This document shows positions 47,792 to 56,082 of a stretch of 64,000 bases of DNA, in pieces. This stretch comes from Phenylobacterium aquaticum (lineage in GTDB: Bacteria; Pseudomonadota; Alphaproteobacteria; Caulobacterales; Caulobacteraceae). The notes below the pieces were generated by a model, which saw nothing but the letters and a program-made list of their open reading frames with translations, was not told the origin of the DNA and did no database searches. The first letter of the stretch is position 1; every line of letters starts with the position of its first letter. A program made the translations under genes and the position numbers. The stretch covers positions 1-64,000 of the forward strand of contig NZ_JALDPT010000026.1 of assembly GCF_022695515.1 (NCBI RefSeq), read 5' to 3'.

Positions 47792-48214
47792 CTAGTCGAG
47801 CGTGGCGTCGAGGGTGATCTCGGCGTTCAGCACCCGGGAGACCGGGCAGTTCTTCTCCGCCACACCCGCCAGTTCGTCGAACCTGGCCTTGTCCAGGCCC
47901 GGAACCTTGGCGCGCAGGGTGAGGGCGGATTTCTCGATTTTGAACCCGCCGTCGGCCTGGACCAGGGAGACGGCGGCTTCGGTGTTCAGCTCCTCCGGCG
48001 TGAAGCCCGCGGTCTGGAGCTGGAAGGCCAGAGCCATGGTGAAGCAGCCGGCGTGGGCGGCGGCGATCAGTTCCTCCGGGTTCGTGCCCGGCTCGGCCTC
48101 GAAGCGGGTCTTGAAGGAATAGGGCGTGTGCGAGAGCACGCCGGACTCGGTCGTCAGGTCGCCAGTCCCGTCCCGACCGGTTCCGCGCCATTGGGCGTGG
48201 GCTTTGCGGATCAT
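47792..48214 (-). CDS. OsmC family peroxiredoxin
   Basis: A 140-residue peroxidase acting on organic hydroperoxides. The two redox cysteines are in AAHAGCFTMAL (about residue 57) and EKNCPVSRVL (about 123). The N terminus RKAHAQWRGTGRDGTG is typical of OsmC rather than Ohr. Located between the nitronate monooxygenase and DHA2 genes, a general stress context. Confidence 0.9.
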   Translation of the reverse strand: MIRKAHAQWRGTGRDGTGDLTTESGVLSHTPYSFKTRFEAEPGTNPEELIAAAHAGCFTMALAFQLQTAGFTPEELNTEAAVSLVQADGGFKIEKSALTLRAKVPGLDKARFDELAGVAEKNCPVSRVLNAEITLDATLD

Positions 48215-48293
48215 CTTGTCCTCCTGGGCTGCAGTGGTCCCCCGACCCTGGCAGAGCAGAATGACACCGAATTGCGTCGGGATCAGCGCGGCG

Positions 48294-49733
48294 TCAGGCC
48301 CTGGGGCGACGGCTGTTCATTTCGTCGCCCGCGTCCGCCGGCAGGGGGAAATAGAAGACCAGCGAAATGAAGGTGATGGCGCCGACCACCAGGAAGGCGG
48401 GGGAGATGGTGGCCGCGGTCAGATGGTGCTGGCCCTGGGCGACCATAAAATAGTGCAGCAGGAGGGCGGCCAGGCCGATGCCGATCGACTGGACCAGCTG
48501 CTGGGCCATGCTGGACATGGTCGAGGCGCGACTCATCTGGTGCTGTTCCACGTCGGCGAAGGCCATGCCGTTCAGGCTGGTGAACTGCAGGGAGCGGAAG
48601 AAGCCGCCGACCAGCAGGACGGCCATGATGACGATGTGCGGGGTCGTGGGCTTGAACAGGCCATAGGCCAGGAAGCTGATCCCGGTGATGACGGCGTTGA
48701 CGATCAGCACCGTGCGGAAGCCGAAGCGGCGCAGGATGGGCGGGGCGGCGGTCTTCATGACGATGGCGCCGGCGGCGCTCATGAAGGTGAGCAGGCCGGC
48801 CTGGAACGGGCTCATGCCGAAGCCGATCTGCAACAGCATGGCCAGCATGAAGGGCATGGCGCCCATGGCGAGCCGCATGAAGCCGCCGCCGATGATCGAG
48901 GCGGAGAAGGTCTGGATCCGGAACAGGCGCAGGTCGAGGATCGCGTGCTGATTGCTGCGCGAATAGACCCCATAGGCGAAGAGCGAGGCCAGGCCGGTGA
49001 GGAACAGGCCGGCGACCGCATAGCCGGGCAGCAGGGGGCGGCCCAGGTTCTCGAAGCCGAAGATCAGGGTGGCGAGGCCTATCCCGGTGAGCAGGATGCC
49101 GATCCAGTCGATGGGGGCCACGTCCTGTTCGGCGACATTGGGCACATAGCGCCAGACCATGACGCCGCCGAACACGGCGATCGGCAGGTTCATGAAGAAG
49201 ATCCAGCGCCAGTCGGCGAAGGTGACGATGGCGCCGCCGAGCACGGGGCCGATCACCGGCCCCAGCAGGGCCGGCATGGTGAGTACCGACATGGCGCCGA
49301 CCAGTTCGCTCTTGGGCGTGGTGCGCAACAGGACTAGGCGTCCGACCGGGACCATCATGGCGCTGGCTGTGCCCTGGAAGATCCGGGCCAGGACCAGTTC
49401 GGCGAGGTTATTCGCAAAGCCGCAGGCGGCCGAGGCCAGGGCGTAGAGGATCATGGCGGCGAGGAAGACCCGCTTGGCCCCCAGCTTGTCCGCCGCCCAG
49501 CCGCTGACCGGCAGGAACACCGCCGAGGCCAGCAGATACATGGTGATGGCGAGGTTGAGCCGCAGCGGATCCTCGTGCAGGGCGCGGGCCATGGTGGGCA
49601 GGGCGTTGGACAGCACCGTGGCGCTGAGCGTCTGCATCATCAGGGCCGAGCCGATGATGGCCGGCACGATCCAGCCGCGGGTGACGGCGGCCTTGGCGCC
49701 AGTCTCTTCGGGCTTGAGGGCGAGGTCCGTCAT
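48294..49733 (-). CDS. DHA2 family multidrug MFS transporter
   Basis: A 479-residue, about 14-helix exporter. Motif ATVLSNALPTMARAL lies in helix 1, GWAADKLGAKRVFL in loop 2-3 and the antiporter motif LLGPVIGPVLGGAIV in helix 5. It overlaps the MarR gene by ATGA, so it is the likely target of that repressor. The substrate drugs are unknown. Confidence 0.9.
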   Translation of the reverse strand: MTDLALKPEETGAKAAVTRGWIVPAIIGSALMMQTLSATVLSNALPTMARALHEDPLRLNLAITMYLLASAVFLPVSGWAADKLGAKRVFLAAMILYALASAACGFANNLAELVLARIFQGTASAMMVPVGRLVLLRTTPKSELVGAMSVLTMPALLGPVIGPVLGGAIVTFADWRWIFFMNLPIAVFGGVMVWRYVPNVAEQDVAPIDWIGILLTGIGLATLIFGFENLGRPLLPGYAVAGLFLTGLASLFAYGVYSRSNQHAILDLRLFRIQTFSASIIGGGFMRLAMGAMPFMLAMLLQIGFGMSPFQAGLLTFMSAAGAIVMKTAAPPILRRFGFRTVLIVNAVITGISFLAYGLFKPTTPHIVIMAVLLVGGFFRSLQFTSLNGMAFADVEQHQMSRASTMSSMAQQLVQSIGIGLAALLLHYFMVAQGQHHLTAATISPAFLVVGAITFISLVFYFPLPADAGDEMNSRRPRA

Positions 49734-50179
49734 GCGTCGAGACTCAGAAGCTGGAGGAGGGGCAGGGCGGCCTGGGCCAACTGGTCGCGGCCGTCCGGGG
49801 ACAATCGGGCGAGGCGCACGGAGAGCCAGTCGTTGCGGAGTTTGCGGATCTCCTCGAGCCGCGCCTCGCCTGCGGGGGTGACCCGAAGGCCTGACCGGCG
49901 ACCGTCGTCGACGTGGTCGGCGCGGGCGACCCAGCCGGCCGCCTCCAGGCGCTTCACATGGCTGCTCATGGTCGGGCGGGAGAGCTTCTCCGCGTCGGCG
50001 AGGTCGCAGACGCCGACCCCCGGCGCGCGCTTGATCTGGCCGAGGATGAGGGCGTCGAGGGCCGAGACGCCGGCCTTCTGGGCCTCCTGCCGAAGGCGGC
50101 GCGACACCCGCAGCAGCAGGGGGCGCAGGGCTTCGGCCAAGGGCTCCGGGTCGGAGGAGGTGAGGGCGGAGAGGGGCAA
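49730..50179 (-). CDS. MarR family transcriptional regulator
   Basis: A 149-residue winged-helix dimer. The recognition region reads VCDLADAEKLSRPTMSSHVKRLEAAGWV (about 57-84), followed by the wing DHVDDGRRSGLRVTPAG. Its gene leads the MarR-DHA2 operon, and a perfect inverted repeat lies just upstream, the usual arrangement for drug-inducible efflux autoregulation. Confidence 0.92.
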   Translation of the reverse strand: MPLSALTSSDPEPLAEALRPLLLRVSRRLRQEAQKAGVSALDALILGQIKRAPGVGVCDLADAEKLSRPTMSSHVKRLEAAGWVARADHVDDGRRSGLRVTPAGEARLEEIRKLRNDWLSVRLARLSPDGRDQLAQAALPLLQLLSLDA

Positions 50180-50189
50180 GGGCGCTCTT

Positions 50190-50210
50190 ATAGTTAGGTC
50201 GTCTAACTAT
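50190..50210. promoter_or_regulatory. MarR-type operator
   Basis: Perfect 8-base arms ATAGTTAG (50190-50197) and CTAACTAT (50203-50210) flank a 5-base spacer, 10 bases upstream of the marR start codon. The size and AT-rich character suit a MarR dimer. Binding is inferred from position. Confidence 0.7.
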
Positions 50211-50257
50211 CTTTATCGAGCTGAGGAGGGCTTGGCAAATGTCCCGATGTCACAGGC

Positions 50258-50677
50258 CTAGAGTCCGGAGAGGGCGCGGCGGGCGGCGCGCAGGCCGCGC
50301 AGCAGGTCCGCGGCGTGACTGCGGGCCTCTACGAGTGCGGCCTGGCAGGGGGCGGGATTGGAGGGGAGGCCTCGGGCCGCCGCGGACCGGGCCCGCTCGG
50401 CCGCCGCATGGGCCGCTGCGCAGGCCGCCTGGATGCGGGCGACGGCCGACAAGGTCGCGCCCTGTGACGAGTTGCGCCAGGCGTCCTGGAAGCGCTGGCG
50501 GGCCTCGGCCGCCTTGCGGATCTGGGCGTCGGTGCGGGGCGGCGAGGGGGCGGCGGACAGGCCGGACCAAGCCACGCCGCCATGGCGGGCGGCGTCCGTG
50601 CGGTGCGTCTCCCACCAGTGTCGGTCCAGGGCGCGTTCCGCCGCGATCAGGGCGGGCAGGGGATCGGGCGAGGTCAT
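50258..50677 (-). CDS. hypothetical protein of a prophage remnant
   Basis: A 139-residue, helical, Ala/Arg-rich protein (starts MTSPDPLPAL, contains RHWWETHRTDAARHGG). No family is recognised. The ATG follows an unusually AT-rich stretch with the palindrome TGTAT-attaa-ATACA, and it lies immediately downstream of a truncated S24 repressor on the same strand, so it probably belongs to the phage island. Confidence 0.6.
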   Translation of the reverse strand: MTSPDPLPALIAAERALDRHWWETHRTDAARHGGVAWSGLSAAPSPPRTDAQIRKAAEARQRFQDAWRNSSQGATLSAVARIQAACAAAHAAAERARSAAARGLPSNPAPCQAALVEARSHAADLLRGLRAARRALSGL

Positions 50678-50685
50678 GCGATAAT

Positions 50686-50700
50686 TGTATATTAAATACA
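50686..50700. promoter_or_regulatory. palindrome in AT-rich phage promoter region
   Basis: TGTAT and ATACA arms around ATTAA form a 15-base inverted repeat in the AT-rich gap between the 139-aa gene and the S24 fragment. It resembles a phage repressor operator; the cognate repressor would be the S24 protein, now truncated. Confidence 0.4.
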
Positions 50701-50735
50701 GATAATCGCAATTCGAAGCTGCGCGGTCTGTGCGA

Positions 50736-50957
50736 TCAGCCGCCGCTGACGATGATCCGCCGGGCCTGGAACGGAGGGATGATGGCGGTGATGTGGGCCG
50801 CCCACCGCAGGCGCGCGTCGTGCCGGGTGGGGCCGACGATGCTCTCGAGGTCGAAGCGTCCGGGTTCGCTGCCGCGCAGGAGGCGCTTGACCAGAACCTC
50901 GTCGGTGTCGGTCTCGACCACCACCACATGGGTGGACGACGCGGCGTCGAGCATCAA
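50736..50957 (-). pseudogene. C-terminal fragment of an S24-family (LexA/CI-like) phage repressor
   Basis: About 70 residues remain: MLDAASSTHVVVVETDTDE, VLVKRLL with the catalytic lysine of the Ser/Lys dyad, a LESIVGP element and WAAHITAIIPP, which match the end of phage S24 repressors. The DNA-binding domain and catalytic serine half are missing; upstream codons read only about a dozen residues before a stop, and the opposite strand becomes a phage virion gene. This looks like a deletion endpoint. Confidence 0.6.
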
Positions 50958-51795
50958 CAGCGCGATCCAGAAGTACGGCCAGACCGACCCCTATTCCCGC
51001 GTGGCGCCGGTGTCGGACCTTGAGCGTCAGGCGGCCAGCGGGGCCGCCCAGCTAGGGGCGGGCGATCCGGAGGCGGTGGGCGGGCAGGGCTGGTTCAACA
51101 AGCTGATGCAGGGGCCGGCGCCGAGCGTCAGCTCCGCCAGCGTGCTGGACAATATCGGGGCCTATATGAACCCCTATCGCGACCAGGTGACCAACGCCGC
51201 CATGGCCGATTTCGACGCCGACGCGGGGCGCACCCGGGCGAGCCAGGATCTGGCCCTGGCCGGGCAGGGCGCGTTTGGCGGCTCCGGCGCGGCGCTCACC
51301 AAGTCGTTGACCGAGGGCGAGCTGGCGCGGGCGCGCAACAGCCAGCTCTCGAAGCTGAACGCGGACATGTTCAACGCCGGGGCGGCGCTATCCGGTCAGG
51401 ACGCCGACCGGCGGCAGCAGGCGTCTGCGGCTAACGCCCAGCTCGCGATGCAGCACGCCCAATGGCAGGGGCAGTTGGGCCTGGACCGCCAGGCGAACGA
51501 TCGGGCCAATGTGGCGGCCCAGGCGGGCCTGGGCGCTCAACTGCGCGGCGCGGATCAGGCCTATCGGGACGCCCCGACAACGGCCCTGTCGAAGCAGGTG
51601 GAGATGTTCTCCGGCCTGCCGCTGAACCTGTTCCATGGCCAGACGAGCGACTCGACGGGCACGCGGAATTCGACAGAGACCCAGAGCGGCGCGACCATCG
51701 GGGACATCGCCAGCCTGTTGAGCGGCGTCGGCTCCTTGATGAGCGGCGGCGCTCAGCTGACTGGGGCCTTCAAGGCCGCCTCGGGCGGCCAATGA
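50953..51795 (+). pseudogene. 5'-truncated phage virion/ejection-like protein
   Basis: The frame is open from the junction at about 50953 to the TGA at 51795, giving about 280 residues without a convincing start codon. It contains NPYRDQVTNAAMADFDAD, AGQGAFGGSGAALTKSL and a Gln/Ala-rich helical centre (about 150-200), as in internal or tail proteins of podophages. The C terminus is Gly/Ser-rich. The missing N terminus fits with loss of the upstream phage genes. Confidence 0.55.
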
Positions 51796-52148
51796 GCGAG
51801 ACCATGTCGGCCGCCCTCAACTCGGGGTTGGAGGTCCAAATCCTCACCCTGAGACAGATTGGCGAGAATATCGCCTCGCAGACCCGGCGCCTGGAAAGTC
51901 TGAGCACCAAGATGGATGACGTCCGCGAACGCCTCGTGCGCCTCGAGGCGCAAGAAGCGGGCAAGTTGGTCGACGCTGTCCGGCGGGACCTGCAGGCGGC
52001 TTTGGCGCGGATCGACGAGCTTGAGGCTCAGAGGGACAAGGTGGTCGGGGTGACCGCCTTCTGGGCATGGTTGGCGCGAGTGGGGCCGTGGCTTGCGGCG
52101 GCGCTCGGCGCCTTCCTGGCCGGAGCGACCCTCAAGAACGGGCGTTAG
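51792..52148 (+). CDS. coiled-coil phage protein with C-terminal membrane helix (XhlA-like)
   Basis: A 118-residue protein: residues about 15-85 form a coiled coil (ILTLRQIGENIASQTRRLES, then DVRERLVRLEAQ), and about 92-113 a membrane helix. The architecture resembles XhlA-type phage lysis accessory proteins, though this is a weak resemblance. The ATG overlaps the stop of the virion-like gene (ATGA). Confidence 0.55.
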   Translation: MSETMSAALNSGLEVQILTLRQIGENIASQTRRLESLSTKMDDVRERLVRLEAQEAGKLVDAVRRDLQAALARIDELEAQRDKVVGVTAFWAWLARVGPWLAAALGAFLAGATLKNGR

Positions 52149-52678
52149 GCGCGGCCCGCGAGGGCGTGCAGATAGGCTGAAATGTCGGTGGGCCAGGCGG
52201 CGATGAGGCCGTCGAACCGCTCTCGGTCACCGGAATAGAGACAGCGGAGCGCGTCTTCGTAGCCTGGCAGATCTCCGCCGAGCGTGGTCATGGCCCGATG
52301 AACCGCCTCTTGGTTTCGCCGCGTCTGGTCGGCATCGACGCTGTCACGTCGCGCCGCATCCACGAGCCGCCGAAGGGCGGCAGACGCCCCGCCGGGCTGT
52401 GTGGCCAGCCAATCCCAATGGCGGGGGAGCAGCGTCACCTCGCGCGCGGTCACCCCGAGCTTCGGCCTGCCGCGCCCCGGCCGCTCGGTCGGCCCCGCGG
52501 ATTCTAGATCGGCCGCGTCCACCGTCCGGCCGGTCGTGTCCGAGAGGATGACGATGTGCGTGGCGCCGCGGGCCGCTTCGGCCTGGGCGGCCGCAGAGAC
52601 CGGACCGATCGGCCCGGCTGCGAGGTGACGGCTTCCGACAAAGGCTGTGTAGGTGTCATCGCCCGGATGGTCGGACAT
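52145..52678 (-). CDS. DUF2239 family protein
   Basis: A 177-residue cytosolic protein. Typical elements are TAFVGSRHLAAG near the start, FDRSG-like VILSDTTGRTVD, GRPKLGVTAREVTLLPRHWDWLA and SAALRRLVDAARR. Function is unknown, though a regulatory or toxin-associated role is sometimes suggested. It lies among phage-type genes but is found in ordinary chromosomal settings too. It overlaps the coiled-coil gene by 4 bases. Confidence 0.8.
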   Translation of the reverse strand: MSDHPGDDTYTAFVGSRHLAAGPIGPVSAAAQAEAARGATHIVILSDTTGRTVDAADLESAGPTERPGRGRPKLGVTAREVTLLPRHWDWLATQPGGASAALRRLVDAARRDSVDADQTRRNQEAVHRAMTTLGGDLPGYEDALRCLYSGDRERFDGLIAAWPTDISAYLHALAGRA

Positions 52679-52809
52679 GGTCGGCTCCTGCTCGGCGCAG
52701 ATTACTACCCGGATGAATATGGCCCTCGCAAGGCGTGAATCGGTCGCGCGCGGCGACCGCGGATCGGCGAGGGCGCCCCGTTGTCCACCCCGTGAAGAAG
52801 GAAAACCCG

Positions 52810-53115
52810 ATGAGCGATGCTCAATTCGATACGCCCACGCGCGCGGACGCCTATGCCGACCTGATCGTCAAGGCGGCCCAGACGGCGGCCGACCTCGCCA
52901 GCCAGAACGCCGCGGTGAGCGGCAAGGACTGGTACCGTTCCAAGGGGGTCCTGGGGTCCTCGGTCGCGGCCCTCGGCGTGACCCTGCTTCCATCTGTGCT
53001 TGCCGCGACCCATGCGTCGCCGGAGACAGGGCAGGCCGTGACCTCCGCCGTCGTCCTAGGCGGAGCCTTGCTTGGGCTTGTGGGGCGGCTGACCGCCCGG
53101 CGGCAGATCAAGTAG
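52810..53115 (+). CDS. holin-like phage protein
   Basis: A 101-residue protein with two likely membrane helices (about 45-62 and 70-92) after a helical N terminus, containing DWYRSKGVLGSS before the first helix and a basic end (LTARRQIK). This matches small phage holins in size and layout. Start chosen at the ATG with AAGAAGGA upstream. No endolysin gene is nearby. Confidence 0.6.
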   Translation: MSDAQFDTPTRADAYADLIVKAAQTAADLASQNAAVSGKDWYRSKGVLGSSVAALGVTLLPSVLAATHASPETGQAVTSAVVLGGALLGLVGRLTARRQIK

Positions 53116-53116
53116 G

Positions 53117-53518
53117 TTATTGCCCGCCCGCGATCGCCGTCTCCCCGAGCAGGTTGGGCGGAACCGGCTCAAGGTCGCGGAAATAGCAGGTCGCGCCCTT
53201 GACGCTGATCGCGCTGAACCGGTCGACCCCGGTCTCTGATCGGTCGGGATTCTTGAACTCAAAGCGCCTGGCGTGGGCAAGTTGCGGACAGGGCCTGAAG
53301 AAGGTCGCCCGGAACGCCGCGCCCTGGGTGTTGGCGATCAGCAGCGTGGTCGGCGTCTCGCTGCGCCAACGGGCCAGGCGGCCGGTGAAGTGGGACGGCA
53401 GCCAGTCGATCAATTCCTGCGCGGCCGTGGCCGCAGACCGCGGCGGTGTCGCGGCTCGGGCCACGTCGATGGGCAGCAGGCCAATGACCAGGCCGAGACC
53501 AATCCAGAGGCTCTTCAT
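53117..53518 (-). CDS. secreted DUF6491-like protein
   Basis: A 133-residue protein with a signal peptide (about 1-22, ending ARA). The mature part contains RRFEFKNPDRSETGVDRFSA and KGATCYFRDLEPVP with a possible disulfide to the Cys in FFRPCPQ. It resembles small periplasmic DUF6491 proteins; the function is unknown. It is convergent with the holin-like gene. Confidence 0.6.
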   Translation of the reverse strand: MKSLWIGLGLVIGLLPIDVARAATPPRSAATAAQELIDWLPSHFTGRLARWRSETPTTLLIANTQGAAFRATFFRPCPQLAHARRFEFKNPDRSETGVDRFSAISVKGATCYFRDLEPVPPNLLGETAIAGGQ

Positions 53519-53606
53519 CCCGCATTCCTCCTGGGCGATCCACGCAAGGTCGAGCGGCCTTCAAAGGCGCAGGACGATTTGACCCGGCGATTGCAGGTGG
53601 ATTTCA

Positions 53607-53617
53607 GGGGGGGGGGG
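53607..53617. repeat. poly-G tract (11 G)
   Basis: Eleven consecutive G bases lie about 90 bases upstream of the DUF6491-like start codon (minus strand). Such tracts can slip during replication and alter promoter spacing, but an assembly artefact is also possible. Confidence 0.7.
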
Positions 53618-53759
53618 CGCATGCGCCGATTGCGGCTGATTGTTGGCGGCTGAGGCGTGGCGCGCGCCACGGGAGGGCGGTCCACTACGGCGGGCGTCAA
53701 GACGCCGGCATATGGCCGAACGATCCGGAGGTTGGAAAGCGATGCGCGGAAGGAATTGG

Positions 53760-53794
53760 TCGGGGCCCAAGTTCTTGAAAAACCTGGGCCCCGA
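53760..53794 (-). terminator. hairpin following tRNA-Thr
   Basis: Arms 53760-53773 and 53781-53794 pair over 14 bases with one mismatch around a 7-base loop, immediately after the tRNA 3' end on the minus strand. There is no U-tract after it, so it may aid 3' processing rather than terminate on its own. Confidence 0.5.
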
Positions 53795-53869
<75 letters not shown>

Positions 53870-53975
53870 GAAAGGCGAGGCGGGGGCTATAGCCAAAGCC
53901 GAAGCCCGCGTGAAGTGAAAAAGCGGAGGAAAGCGCACTTGACCTGTTCGCGCCTTCGCCGCACCCCGTATTTTC

Positions 53976-54113
53976 ATGGAAAAAGCTGACAAATCCGGTG
54001 CCGCCAGCCGGGAGGCCAAGTTGGCCGAGGCGCTCAGGGCGAATCTGCGCCGGCGGAAGGCCGGGGAGAAGGCGCCTCCCGCCAAGCCCGCGATTCCCAA
54101 GTCCGGCGCCTAA
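53976..54113 (+). CDS. small basic protein (45 aa)
   Basis: A 45-codon frame begins MEKADKSGAASREAKLAEAL and continues with an Arg-rich helix and a Pro/Lys-rich end. The helix SREAKLAEALRANLRRRK is typical of small conserved alphaproteobacterial proteins sometimes found near this gene cluster. No function is known. No strong Shine-Dalgarno is seen. Confidence 0.55.
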   Translation: MEKADKSGAASREAKLAEALRANLRRRKAGEKAPPAKPAIPKSGA

Positions 54114-54271
54114 GGCTCGCCGCCTTTCCGGCGCGGCGCTCAAGCGCTAGAAGCAAAGCCGTCGGACCCGCGAATCCCCGCCGTCGCGCAGGATGCTGGC
54201 TCTGCCGATCCAGGCCCCAGGCGCAACGGTTCGACGCACCCGGAGCGAAGGCTCTTACAAGGATTGAAACG

Positions 54272-54706
54272 GTGGCCGACTACGCGCCTCTGAGACTGCT
54301 CGCGACCGATGCGGACGACCTGCAGGTGCTGGCGACCACGCTGCAGGATGCGGTCGCCAAGATCGGTGACATTCGATTCGACGCCCGGGGACGGCTGCTG
54401 ACCGTGACCTTCAATCGCTTCTGCTGGGAGGCCGGCGGCGGCGCGCGCGTGAGGTCGGGCCTGCAACTGGGATCCGTCCTGGGCGTCCAGGCGCGACGTC
54501 TGAGGCGAGGCGCGAAAGACGCGGTCATCGAGTTGCTGACCCTGACCTTCGATCCGGGCGAGGCGCCGGGCGGCGTTCTGACCTTCAGTTTCGCGGGGGG
54601 CGGTGATCTGCGGGTGTCGGTCGAATGCATTGACGCGGTCCTCGCCGACGTTTCGCCGCCGTGGCCCACGCGCCGCACCCCCGGACACGATCTGTCTGAG
54701 ACGTAG
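54272..54706 (+). CDS. DUF2948 family protein
   Basis: A 144-residue protein with a GTG start. It contains LRLLATDADDLQVLATTLQDA, then RFCWEAGGGARVRSGLQ and SVECIDAVLADVSPPW, the conserved core and end of DUF2948. Function is unknown; in alphaproteobacteria it usually precedes hisD, as here. Confidence 0.88.
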   Translation: MADYAPLRLLATDADDLQVLATTLQDAVAKIGDIRFDARGRLLTVTFNRFCWEAGGGARVRSGLQLGSVLGVQARRLRRGAKDAVIELLTLTFDPGEAPGGVLTFSFAGGGDLRVSVECIDAVLADVSPPWPTRRTPGHDLSET

Positions 54707-54738
54707 CGCTGGGAGCCCGGCGTCGCTAAGTAGCGGCC

Positions 54739-56022
54739 ATGCGCCGTTTTGACTTTTCCGAGCCCGGCTTCGAGGCCGCCTTCACCGCCTTCATCGAGGA
54801 ACGCCGCGAGACACCGGAGGAGGTGGACGCCGCCGTTCGCGACGTGCTGGCGGCGGTACGGCGCGATGGCGTCGAGGCGCTGCTGAGGTTCGGCCGGCAG
54901 TTCGACAAGGTGGAGCTGACTGAGGCTGACCTGCGGGTCAGCGCCGAAGAGATCGAGGCGGGAGCCGCAGCCTGTTCCTCAGACGTCCGGGACGCGATCG
55001 CCTTCGCCGCCGCCCGCATCCGCGCCTATCACGAACGTCAGCGCCCGGCGGACCAGTGGTTCACCGACGCCGCCGGCGTGGAGCTGGGCTGGCGCTGGAC
55101 CCCGCTTGAGGCGGTGGGGATCTATGTCCCCGGCGGACGGGCGGCCTATCCCTCGACGGTGCTCATGAACGCCGTGCCCGCGGCGGCCGCCGGGGTCGAA
55201 CGGATCGCCATGGTGACGCCGCCCGGGAAACTGCAGCCGGCCGTGCTGGCGGCGGCGAAGGCGGCCGGTGTCACGGAGATCTGGCGGGTGGGCGGGGCCC
55301 AGGCGGTGGCGGCGCTGGCCTATGGCGCAGGACCGATCCGGCCGGTGGACAAGATCGTCGGACCGGGCAACGCCTATGTCACGGCCGCCAAGCGCCGGGT
55401 CTATGGAACTGTCGGCATCGACGCCCTGGCCGGTCCTTCAGAGATCGTCGTGGTGGCGGACGGCGCCAACAACCCCGACTGGATCGCTGCGGACCTGCTG
55501 TCGCAGGCCGAGCACGATCCGGCGGCCCAATCGATCCTGATCACCGATGACGCGGTATTCGCTGAACGGGTGGCGAGCGCGGTTCAGGACCAGCTCAAGA
55601 CCCTGGCGACCGGTGAAGACGCCGCCGCCTCGTGGCGGGATCACGGCGCGATCATCCTAGCGCCGCTCGATGAGGCGCCGCGCCTGGTCGACCTGATCGC
55701 GCCCGAGCACGTGGAGTTTGCGACCGAGAACCCCGAGCGCCTTTCGGACCGCGTTCGGCATGCCGGGGCGATCTTCCTGGGACGGCTGACGCCCGAAGCG
55801 ATCGGCGACTATGTGGCGGGGTCCAATCACGTGCTTCCCACCAGCCGGGCGGCGCGATTCTCGTCGGGCCTGTCGCTTTATGACTTCATCAAGCGGACCT
55901 CGATCGTGAAGTGCGATGCGGACGCCTTCGCGATCCTGGGGCCCCACACAGTGGCCCTGGCCGACGCGGAGGGGCTGCCTGCCCATGCGCGTTCGGCCGC
56001 GATCCGGCTGGGGAACACCTAG
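54739..56022 (+). CDS. hisD: histidinol dehydrogenase
   Basis: Catalyses the last two NAD-dependent oxidations of histidine synthesis. The 427-residue protein has IYVPGGRAAYPSTVLM, GPGNAYVTAAKRRVYG, DALAGPSEIVVVAD and the zinc/catalytic SQAEHDP; the catalytic Glu-His pair lies in APEHVEF. It follows DUF2948 in the same direction with 32 bases between, so it is probably co-transcribed. Confidence 0.97.
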   Translation: MRRFDFSEPGFEAAFTAFIEERRETPEEVDAAVRDVLAAVRRDGVEALLRFGRQFDKVELTEADLRVSAEEIEAGAAACSSDVRDAIAFAAARIRAYHERQRPADQWFTDAAGVELGWRWTPLEAVGIYVPGGRAAYPSTVLMNAVPAAAAGVERIAMVTPPGKLQPAVLAAAKAAGVTEIWRVGGAQAVAALAYGAGPIRPVDKIVGPGNAYVTAAKRRVYGTVGIDALAGPSEIVVVADGANNPDWIAADLLSQAEHDPAAQSILITDDAVFAERVASAVQDQLKTLATGEDAAASWRDHGAIILAPLDEAPRLVDLIAPEHVEFATENPERLSDRVRHAGAIFLGRLTPEAIGDYVAGSNHVLPTSRAARFSSGLSLYDFIKRTSIVKCDADAFAILGPHTVALADAEGLPAHARSAAIRLGNT

Positions 56023-56082
56023 GAACCGCCCGATCGTCAGGGCGTTCGCGGGGGCGGGGGCCAGAGCCGAGTAGATCCAGCC

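Noticed and set aside
50239..50950. Plus-strand frame continuing upstream of the virion-like fragment
   Set aside because: Its composition is that of an antisense mirror of the 139-aa gene and S24 fragment, so it is not part of the phage protein.
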